Shown piece by piece: positions 1 to 6,144 of a DNA stretch of 64,000 nt. This DNA comes from an uncultured Nitrosospira sp. (lineage in GTDB: Bacteria; Nitrospirota; Nitrospiria; Nitrospirales; Nitrospiraceae), in assembly GCA_900696515.1 (NCBI GenBank), contig CAADGK010000056.1, forward strand, positions 184,383 to 248,382, in the 5' to 3' direction. A model generated the notes under the pieces. It did no database searches. It saw only the letters and a program-made list of their open reading frames with translations, and was not told the origin of the DNA. Position 1 is the first letter of the stretch; each line of letters opens with the position of its first letter. The position numbers and the translations under genes are program-made.

Positions 1-61
1 TACAGCCAGCTACTCCCGCCGCAAGGCAAAGAGCAGCTCCTAAACTAAAATACCTCTTCAT
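1..61 (-). CDS. Lipoprotein, N-terminus only (partial)
   Basis: Too short for the ORF track. On the minus strand an ATG at 61 follows a strong Shine-Dalgarno (AAAAGGAGG, six bases before the ATG) and opens MKRYFSLGAALCLAAGVAGC, which runs off the window. The peptide has a short basic start, a hydrophobic core and a VAGC lipobox ending in Cys20. It should therefore be a signal-peptidase II substrate anchored in the envelope. Nothing of the mature protein is visible, so its function cannot be judged. Confidence 0.7.
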   Translation of the reverse strand, partial: MKRYFSLGAALCLAAGVAGC

Positions 62-638
62 CGAAGCCTCCTTTTGAGTGAACCATTAATGATAATGCTG
101 ATGCGAGAAACTTGGCTGGACAAACTGCAATGGCAGAAGAACCCGCAGTGTCAAACCACTATGAAACATGGAGAGAGTAATACCTGTAATTTAACAATGT
201 CAACCGTTAGGTATGTGAACCATCGAGACTGGCAGCCATGGTGTCGACTGACCGCTGACGCTGAATCCATCCTGTTGTCTGATTGGGAGATTACATCCAG
301 GTGTACAGCAATCAGTATGCCAACGCGAGCGCTGCCTGGTGTGAATAGAGTCTGTTGAAAATCAGTGCGTTCCATCGCGCCTCTAGGTGATAAAGTGAAC
401 TGTATCTAATTAGATTCTGAATCCAATTGGATACAGCTCACACTCGCTGTTTCAGAAGGAATCGTTGGTGCCTTTCATATCTATTAGGAGTCCACCAGCG
501 TTGCGAGTCCTGTTGCTATCTCAACGCTCGATGGTGCGTCTACGGGGTCGTGTTTTCCTGTTTCATCCAAGAAACCGACATGTGCGGAAAGCAGACCCCG
601 TCTTGTGCTCTGTTTCGTCTTTCGGCATCGACGGCTTC
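62..638. other. Gene-poor intergenic region
   Basis: No ORF here has a convincing start, ribosome-binding site or protein-like composition; the listed ORFs are Cys/Trp/Arg-rich and unlike the neighbouring genes. The only clear structure is the pair of palindromes at 400-436. The region separates the leftward lipoprotein gene from the leftward zinc-ribbon gene. Confidence 0.5.
400..436. promoter_or_regulatory. Twin palindromes, candidate operator
   Basis: Two near-identical 16-mers, GTATCTAATTAGATTC (402-417) and GAATCCAATTGGATAC (419-434), are separated by one base. Each contains a perfect 12-bp palindrome of form ATCYAATTRGAT, and together they form one larger inverted repeat extending to CTG...CAG (400-436). 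Double symmetry with a 17-bp period suggests a site for a dimeric regulator bound as a tetramer. A related GTATC-N6-GATAC site lies at 1051-1066. The regulator and target are unknown. Confidence 0.4.
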
Positions 639-860
639 CTATGCCGCCACGGCCGGTCGAGCCGTCTTTTTCACCAAATGTCTCGTGAGCCGATTGGCTC
701 GCTGGGCCCGCTGGGTCGTACGGTGAAAGTGGATCAACGGGTCCGCGACGTTCCCGCAGGCCAGGCATCGAAAAGCCTGCATCCACATCGGCAGATAACT
801 TTCCTTCATATCCAGGAAATGGTCCACAATCATCAGGCCATTGCATTTCGTGCAAGTCAT
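639..860 (-). CDS. Small zinc-ribbon-like protein
   Basis: The ORF track shows 205 residues, but a good Shine-Dalgarno (GGAGGGAATCCC) lies just before an internal ATG at 860. This gives a 73-residue protein starting MTCTKCNG. It has two CxxC knuckles, C3-x2-C6 and C32-x2-C35, about 25 residues apart, as expected for one zinc-binding ribbon. A basic tail follows (RAQRANRLTRHLVKK). I know no named family. The size and charge fit a small nucleic-acid-binding or regulatory protein, but that is inference. The longer upstream frame has no start signal and looks non-coding. Confidence 0.6.
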   Translation of the reverse strand: MTCTKCNGLMIVDHFLDMKESYLPMWMQAFRCLACGNVADPLIHFHRTTQRAQRANRLTRHLVKKTARPAVAA

Positions 861-1234
861 GGGATTCCCTCCTTCTGTGATTGGCCGAGTACGGCTGATC
901 GCGCTTACTATGTAGTAAGCCGTATACGCAATGACGATGCCAGGATGAAGTGGGTGTTGCTGTGGAGGCGCAACGGCGCGCTGGCCCTGAATCAGCGCGA
1001 TGATTTTCGTGTGTCGTTCGAGCTGCTCTCTGGCTTTATGGTGTTGCATCGTATCTCTCTTGATACAGCAGGGGTGACAAAACGATACAACGTACGGGGA
1101 GGGCGGGGATGGTCGGTGATGTGACAGGATGCGAACGGTTGCATAGTGGTTCTGTCTCGCAGCTAAACAGTCAGCCGGTTGATATGGCTCTCCGTTGACA
1201 AAGATCCGATGCACCGCCGAGAATCCTGTCCGGT
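861..1234. other. Intergenic region upstream of nnrS-like gene
   Basis: No convincing gene is visible. The upstream extension of the zinc-ribbon frame is rich in His/Pro/Arg and lacks a ribosome-binding site. The region carries the GTATC-N6-GATAC palindrome at 1051-1066, about 170 bp before the NnrS start, and is the shared divergent promoter region of the zinc-ribbon gene and the NnrS gene. Confidence 0.4.
1051..1066. promoter_or_regulatory. GTATC-N6-GATAC palindrome, candidate operator
   Basis: GTATC, TCTCTT, GATAC: 5-bp inverted arms with a 6-bp spacer, the same geometry as the paired sites at 402-434. It lies in the divergent region between the zinc-ribbon gene and the NnrS gene. Because NnrS genes are commonly under nitric-oxide control, an NO-responsive regulator is possible, but this is only an inference. 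Confidence 0.3.
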
Positions 1235-2479
1235 ATGACAGACAAAGGACTCCCAACCGTTCCCCAATCGGTCGTCGTGCCGGCGGAAGAGGAAGATGAG
1301 CCGACGTTCCCTCGGTACGACGGGCCCGCTTTCTTGTCTTACGGGTTCAGACCCTTCTTTTTAGGCGCGGCGGTCTTCGCCGGTTTGTTGATTCTTGTCT
1401 GGGTTGCCGTCTTCGCAGGCCTGGTACGGGGGGAGTTTCTCTATCCTGCTCGCGAGTGGCATGTGCATGAAATGCTGTTCGGGTATCTGCCGGCGTTGAT
1501 CGCCGGATTCCTGCTGACGGCCATGCCCAACTGGACGGACCGAATACCTCTGAGAGGCGTTCCGCTGCTGCTGCTGTTTCTGCTGTGGCTGGCCGGGCGG
1601 CTGCTCGTCGCTGTGCCGGTGGCTGGCGGTCTAACGACTGCAGGTGTTGACGGAGCCTTCTTGGTTATCTTGGCCGCCTATATTTGGCGGGAGGTCATTG
1701 CCGCTCGCAGCTGGGATCGTGCGCCGATCGGTGTGTTGGTCAGTTTTTTTGCCGGCGCGAACATTCTCTTTCACCTGTCCGCGTTGCAGGGCAGGCCGAC
1801 GGACTTTCCCGAGCGTCTGGCGCTCTCCGTCATGACGTTGATGCTGACCGTGATCGGCGGGCGTCTCACTCCTACGTTTACTCGTGAGTTCTTCATCAAT
1901 GAGAAGATCCCTCGGCCGCCGGAAGTCTTTTCTCGTGTGGATCGTGTCGCAATCGTCCTGGTTCTGCTAGCTGCGATCGGCTGGATCGCTCAACCGGAGA
2001 GTCAGTCGACGGGCGTGATGCTAATCGTGAGCGGCGTCGCGAGTCTGGTGCGTCTCATGCGCTGGAAAGGCTGGCTGACATGGCGGGAACCGCTCGTGCT
2101 GATTCTGCATGTTGGATATGGATGGGTCGGCCTGTTTCTGTTGGCTCTTGGTGGATCGATACTTGAATTTTGGCCGTCTACCGCGAATGCCGTGCATGTC
2201 CTCACCAGTGGGGCAATGGGGACAATGACGTTGGCGGTCATGACCCGTGCAAGTCTCGGCCACACGGGCAGACCGCGGCATGCCGACCAGCTCACTGTGG
2301 CGATGTATCTGCTGGTCAACGCGGGGGCATTGTTACGCATCTTCGCTCCGAACGCCGAGACCCCCACGGTTCTGACCCATGCGATACTTGGGCTATCCGC
2401 ACTTGGCTGGAGCGGAGCCTATCTCCTCTTTGCCGTTCACTATGGACCATACCTGGTCCGCCCGAGCCTCGATGAGTAG
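1235..2479 (+). CDS. NnrS family membrane protein
   Basis: A 414-residue polytopic inner-membrane protein with about twelve hydrophobic segments after a short acidic cytoplasmic N-terminus. Family hallmarks are FLSYGFRPFFL near residue 30, REWHVHEMLFGY near 70 and the GFLLTAMPNWT segment just after it; the histidines there are typical of NnrS. Family members are haem/copper-containing membrane proteins linked to nitric-oxide stress relief in denitrifiers and nitrogen-cycle bacteria; the exact biochemical activity is unsettled. No strong ribosome-binding site precedes the ATG. The gene stands alone and points towards the methyltransferase gene on the other strand. Confidence 0.85.
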   Translation: MTDKGLPTVPQSVVVPAEEEDEPTFPRYDGPAFLSYGFRPFFLGAAVFAGLLILVWVAVFAGLVRGEFLYPAREWHVHEMLFGYLPALIAGFLLTAMPNWTDRIPLRGVPLLLLFLLWLAGRLLVAVPVAGGLTTAGVDGAFLVILAAYIWREVIAARSWDRAPIGVLVSFFAGANILFHLSALQGRPTDFPERLALSVMTLMLTVIGGRLTPTFTREFFINEKIPRPPEVFSRVDRVAIVLVLLAAIGWIAQPESQSTGVMLIVSGVASLVRLMRWKGWLTWREPLVLILHVGYGWVGLFLLALGGSILEFWPSTANAVHVLTSGAMGTMTLAVMTRASLGHTGRPRHADQLTVAMYLLVNAGALLRIFAPNAETPTVLTHAILGLSALGWSGAYLLFAVHYGPYLVRPSLDE

Positions 2480-2594
2480 CGCCTGCAGGGGAAAGCAAAT
2501 TGGTGGTCCTCGGCTAGGGTGTTGCAATCAGAATCTGGATCTCCGCGCTGGCACGACGGCTTGAGTGTGATCCGGTGAAGGTCGGAGAGCCTGC

Positions 2595-3272
2595 TTATGA
2601 TGGCACGTGGCAGCGTACGAAATTCAAAAGATGCCCCCGTTGGGATGGCTTGAGCGGTTCGCCGCATTCAAGATGCATTTCCGTACAGCCATAGCCTTGT
2701 GAGGTGAGCTTGGCGCTTATCTCGCCGCATCGGTTTCGGCCAGGATCGGCGATGAGTATTTGGCAGGTGGGTTTGGCATGCCCGGCCAGAAAGCCTGCAA
2801 GCAGGGTAGGATGATTGCGTTCGTACAATACGTCGCTGCCGATAATGAGATCGAATCGGCCCAGTTCAAGGGTAGGTTCCAGCCATGGGGCATTGAAGAA
2901 GGGAATGGGCGCGAGCCCGTTGAGATCTGTGTTTTGGCGGAGGAACTCTTCGGCCAGAGGGTGGTAGTCGCAGGCAGTGATATTGGCACCGCGCTGTTGC
3001 AGGACGAGGCTGGGGAGGCCGATCCCACACCCGACTTCGAGAATCTGTTTGCCCGTGATGGGAAACCGGCTCATCTCTTCGGCGAGTGCGAGCCCGGCTG
3101 GCCACACGACACCAAAGAGAGGCCAAGAGGCGGAGGAGATTCCGATCCGCTCGGCACACCCGTCAGGGTCGGAGAACTGCCGTCGATCGCGAAGGGTCCG
3201 AATCTGATAGGACACCGTCCCGATCTGATAGCGGGTCGTCTCGATCTCGTACCCTTGTATAGGCACATCCAC
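2595..3272 (-). CDS. Class I SAM-dependent methyltransferase (METTL21-like)
   Basis: A 225-residue Rossmann-fold methyltransferase. The SAM-binding motif I reads LEVGCGIGLPSLV (about residue 78), an acidic motif II ACDYHPLA follows, and DLIIGSDVLYE near residue 140 is the D-x-x-Y-E type motif of the methyltransferase-16 group. That group includes protein-lysine methyltransferases such as METTL21 and bacterial relatives, so a protein substrate is plausible but unproven. The start is a GTG at 3272; there is no in-frame ATG before the conserved region. It is convergent with the NnrS gene, with about 115 bp between them. Confidence 0.75.
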   Translation of the reverse strand: MDVPIQGYEIETTRYQIGTVSYQIRTLRDRRQFSDPDGCAERIGISSASWPLFGVVWPAGLALAEEMSRFPITGKQILEVGCGIGLPSLVLQQRGANITACDYHPLAEEFLRQNTDLNGLAPIPFFNAPWLEPTLELGRFDLIIGSDVLYERNHPTLLAGFLAGHAKPTCQILIADPGRNRCGEISAKLTSQGYGCTEMHLECGEPLKPSQRGHLLNFVRCHVPS

Positions 3273-3366
3273 GTAGGATCCAGCATAACCTCTTCCAGGG
3301 GAGGAGGCTACGGATTTTGTGACTCGCCTCTGAGCAGTAGCTGTTTGAAGAGCTCCTGGTATCCTC

Positions 3367-3394
3367 TTGACCGGTGCGGTATGATGGCTATATT
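3367..3394 (+). promoter_or_regulatory. Candidate sigma70 promoter for tmRNA
   Basis: TTGACC (3367-3372), a 16-bp spacer and TATATT (3389-3394), each 5/6 to consensus. It sits about 115 bp upstream of mature tmRNA, which would leave a 5' leader to be removed by processing. No gene lies between. Confidence 0.4.
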
Positions 3395-3402
3395 GGTAAA
3401 AA

Positions 3403-3497
3403 GTGAAGGGTGAAAAGTAAAAGGTTAGAGTTAGGAAGTGCCAAAGGAGATCAGGCCTTTCACTTTTACCTCTTACCTTTCACGTCTAACTTTTCAC
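3403..3497. repeat. Imperfect inverted repeat upstream of tmRNA
   Basis: Arms at 3403-3430 and 3470-3497 match at about 20 of 28 positions when one is reverse-complemented; they are built from short GTGAAAAGT / AAAGGTTAGAG type units. The composition (simple A/G-rich against T/C-rich strings) resembles a decayed intergenic repeat. It lies between the candidate promoter and mature tmRNA, so it would fold in the precursor. Confidence 0.4.
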
Positions 3498-3510
3498 GTA
3501 ATGAACGAAA

Positions 3511-3860
3511 GGGGGCGACCGGTTTCGACGGGGATACTGAGGTCACTGTCGCATGTCGAGCTCTCGGGAACTCGTAAAAGTCCGAGAAAACGCAACTGCC
3601 AATCAAGAACTGGCACTCGCAGCCTAATTTAGGCTGAGACGTCGTTCCATCTGAGGCCCGCGGGGGTGGAACGGCGCGATGCAGCGGGCTGGTCCCAGGC
3701 CGGTGCTCAGCGGCTGAGGACGAGAATTTTCTGGGCTAGCGGCTGTTCTAAGCCTGCCGACGGGCGTGGATGGCTGCGAAACTTAAATTGTCGGCTACAC
3801 ATGTAGACACAGTGCACTGACGATCTTCGGACAGGGGTTCAACTCCCCTCGCCTCCACCA
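3511..3860 (+). ncRNA. ssrA: Transfer-messenger RNA (tmRNA)
   Basis: Begins GGGGGCGACCGGTTTCGACGGGG, the near-universal tmRNA 5' end, and closes with GGGGTTCAACTCCCC (T arm) and CGCCTCCACCA, so CCA is encoded. The acceptor stem GGGGGCG/CGCCTCC has a G-U pair at the third position, the alanine identity element. The 350-nt length is normal. The tag reading frame ends ...ANQELALAA followed by TAA at 3625-3627; the LAA end is the expected ClpXP-type degron. The resume codon is uncertain: AAGTC precedes CGA-GAA-AAC-GCA, so the tag may start at any of the first few codons. It rescues stalled ribosomes together with SmpB. Confidence 0.97.
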
Positions 3861-3957
3861 TTCGACTCGCGCATGTGCTCAAGTGAGCACATGCAGGCTC
3901 GCTCATGGCAGGCCAGCAATCAGTGTTGAGATTCATCCACTGGCGAGTCGAATGGTG
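3856..3957. repeat. 15-bp inverted repeat linking tmRNA 3' end and nuclease start
   Basis: CACCATTCGACTCGC (3856-3870) contains the last five bases of tmRNA including CCA. Its exact reverse complement GCGAGTCGAATGGTG (3943-3957) contains the ATG of the GIY-YIG gene. A perfect 15-bp match over an 86-bp centre is unlikely by chance and suggests an insertion junction or a target-site-like feature. Confidence 0.55.
3871..3894 (+). terminator. ssrA: Perfect hairpin just after tmRNA
   Basis: GCATGTGCTC, loop AAGT, GAGCACATGC: a perfect 10-bp stem with a 4-nt loop starting ten bases after the tmRNA CCA. There is no U-tract, so it may be a processing or pausing hairpin rather than a canonical intrinsic terminator. 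Confidence 0.5.
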
Positions 3958-4278
3958 TCCCGAGCAAGCGAAGCGAGCCGAGGGCCACCACACATCGTAT
4001 ACTACGTCTACATTCTTCAATGTTCTGACACTTCGTTCTACGTCGGTTCAACCACAAATCTAGAGGATCGTGTTCTAGCGCACAATGCTGGTCGCGGTTC
4101 AGCATATACATCGAAGCGTCGGCCTGTCCGATTGATGTATATGGAGCACTTCGAGACGGAAGCCGAGGCGGTCAAGCGAGAGCGTCAGTTGAAACGATGG
4201 AGTGCAGAGAAAAAGCGAAGCCTGATTAGCGGTGATATTCAGACGCTTAAACGGCTGAGTAAACGCTATCGGGACTAA
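3952..4278 (+). CDS. GIY-YIG nuclease family protein
   Basis: The best start is the ATG at 3952, which removes 23 low-quality residues from the 131-residue ORF and leaves 108. The core is YYVYILQCSD (GIY half) followed by FYVGSTTNLEDR (YIG half with the catalytic Arg), then a basic C-terminus with KRERQLKRW. This is the compact YhbQ/UPF0213-type domain: one catalytic module, no DNA-recognition extension. It lies 91 bp after tmRNA, and its start codon falls inside a perfect inverted copy of the tmRNA 3' end. Small GIY-YIG genes are often found against tRNA genes, so a mobile or selfish origin is plausible. There is no obvious ribosome-binding site. Confidence 0.75.
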   Translation: MVSRASEASRGPPHIVYYVYILQCSDTSFYVGSTTNLEDRVLAHNAGRGSAYTSKRRPVRLMYMEHFETEAEAVKRERQLKRWSAEKKRSLISGDIQTLKRLSKRYRD

Positions 4279-4311
4279 TGAGAGTAGAGAAATTCACCGA
4301 TGGTTTCACCC

Positions 4312-6096
4312 CTACAACACATCGCTCCAGGGAGGGCTGAGGGCAAAGGCGGCGTTGATCAGGCCGACGTGAGAATACGCCTGAGGGAAGTTCCCGAGTT
4401 GGATACGAGTGTTCGGTACAAAGTGCTCGGCAAACAGGCCAACGGTGTTGGCGCCGGCGAGGCACTGGCTCATGATCTGTTTGGCCTCCGGCACACGACC
4501 GAGTTTGGCCAATGCCTGAACGACCCAGAACGAGCAAATCACGAAACTCGCCTGGGGTTTGCCGAAGTCATCTTGCCGCAGATATCGATAGAAAAATCCG
4601 GTCTCCTTCCCTTCGTGGCGGAGAGCGAGGGCCTGCTTGATCTGAGAGACCGTCATGTCGCAGACCTCTCGATCCGGAAACCCGAGAATGGCCAGTTGCG
4701 CTAAGGAGGCATCGTAACTGTCGTCTTGAGGGCCGTTCCGTAACGCCTTGTCCTTTGTCGCTCGAAGCAGGGCGTTGGCTGCTCGAGTACGTGCCGCGTC
4801 GAGATCGATCGTCGAATCGCGGAGAAATCCCGCCCGCTGGATGCGGTAGGCGCGATCGAGGCCTGCCCAGCACATGAGGTTGGTGAAGGAATGCTCCTGC
4901 CAGCCGTTCCGAATTTCCCAGAGTCCGGCATCCGGTTGGGAGATACTCCGTTCGCACAGCCGGATCAAGTTTGCGACCAGCGCTTCGTGATCCCTCGTGC
5001 GAAGGTCATAAAAGCGATTGTCGAAAAAGATCGGTGCCAGCGTAAGAAGCATCTCACCGTAGACGTCGTTTTGCACATGCTCGGCCGCCTGATTATGGCT
5101 GCGTACCGGTCCGCTTCCCAGAAAGCCCCGCCAATTGGCATGTTCGGTTTCCGGGAGGGGGAGGTCTTGGCTGAGCGTATAGACCGGCGCCAGTCGATCC
5201 TGTGATTGCTCCCGGGTATACCCGACGTTCAGCAAGAATTTCAGGAACCCTTCCATTTCCTCAAAATGCCCAAGGTTATAGAAGGCAGAGAGTGAAAAAT
5301 GCGCGTCGCGCAGCCAACAGTACCGATAGTCCCAGTTCCGAGGGCCGCCTGGTTCTTCGGGAAGGCTGGTGGTCAATGCGGCAAGGATCGCTCCCGTGTC
5401 TTCGTAGCAGTGGAGTTTGAGCGCGAGGGCGGAGCGGATGACTTCCTCCTGATAGAGTACTGGAATCGAACAGTGTTTCACCCAGATCCGCCAATATTTG
5501 GTGGTCTGGTCGAGAAACTCGTGACTAACTTTGACGAGATCATCTTCAATTCCGCTTCCCCATGTCAGGGCGAAGTACATTCTTGAGGTCAGTACGACCG
5601 ATGTTTCCTCACAGAGATAGGTGAGGGGCATGTTAGTCAGGACCCTCAGGTATTCACCGCGCATTTCGTACCGGAGATGGCTGTTGCCGCGAACAAATCG
5701 TACCGGCGTCTTGTCCCATCCGGACACCGGCTTACAGGAGACGCGAACGGAAGGGGAGCCGCTGAGCGGCTCAACGATTCGAAAGAGGGCGGCCGGCCGG
5801 TAGACACGGCCGTACTGTAGAAAACGAGGACAAAAGTCGGTGATCTGGTACGCGTCCCCGTTCGGGAGGGAGACGGTCGTGACCAAGATATTCGTATTGG
5901 GAAGGTAATGCTGCTTGGAGGTCGTTTCCGATAGAGGAACGGCCGGGTCGATCGAAAAATGCCCCCCTTCTTGATCCAGGATCCTCCCAAAAACAGGGGG
6001 GCTATCCGGCCTTGGGAGACAGAGCCAGTCGATCGATCCGTGGGCACTGATCAACGCCGAAATCTGGCAGTTGCCGATGAGGCCGAACTGGTACAC
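4312..6096 (-). CDS. GH15 glycoside hydrolase (glucoamylase/trehalase type)
   Basis: A 594-residue cytoplasmic protein with the GH15 layout: N-terminal beta-sandwich beginning LIGNCQISALISAHGSIDWL, then an alpha6/alpha6 barrel. Signature segments are NWDYRYCWLRDA (about residue 255) and GLWEIRNGWQEHSF (about 395), whose Glu is the likely general acid. GH15 covers glucoamylase, glucodextranase and the mycobacterial-type trehalase. The gene is divergent from otsA-otsB with only 48 bp between, so trehalose or a related alpha-glucoside is the likely substrate, which would let one cassette both make and break trehalose. The start is GTG at 6096; no in-frame ATG fits. Confidence 0.85.
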   Translation of the reverse strand: MYQFGLIGNCQISALISAHGSIDWLCLPRPDSPPVFGRILDQEGGHFSIDPAVPLSETTSKQHYLPNTNILVTTVSLPNGDAYQITDFCPRFLQYGRVYRPAALFRIVEPLSGSPSVRVSCKPVSGWDKTPVRFVRGNSHLRYEMRGEYLRVLTNMPLTYLCEETSVVLTSRMYFALTWGSGIEDDLVKVSHEFLDQTTKYWRIWVKHCSIPVLYQEEVIRSALALKLHCYEDTGAILAALTTSLPEEPGGPRNWDYRYCWLRDAHFSLSAFYNLGHFEEMEGFLKFLLNVGYTREQSQDRLAPVYTLSQDLPLPETEHANWRGFLGSGPVRSHNQAAEHVQNDVYGEMLLTLAPIFFDNRFYDLRTRDHEALVANLIRLCERSISQPDAGLWEIRNGWQEHSFTNLMCWAGLDRAYRIQRAGFLRDSTIDLDAARTRAANALLRATKDKALRNGPQDDSYDASLAQLAILGFPDREVCDMTVSQIKQALALRHEGKETGFFYRYLRQDDFGKPQASFVICSFWVVQALAKLGRVPEAKQIMSQCLAGANTVGLFAEHFVPNTRIQLGNFPQAYSHVGLINAAFALSPPWSDVL

Positions 6097-6144
6097 AGCA
6101 TGACCATATTTGATTTCTGGGTGAAAGTAAACTAACTTATTTCC

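Noticed and set aside
465-1124. 219-residue plus-strand ORF
   Set aside because: Overlaps the well-supported zinc-ribbon gene on the other strand, has no ribosome-binding site and reads like translated non-coding sequence.
861-1256. Upstream extension of the zinc-ribbon ORF to 205 residues
   Set aside because: The internal ATG at 860 has a clear Shine-Dalgarno and the extension has non-protein-like composition.
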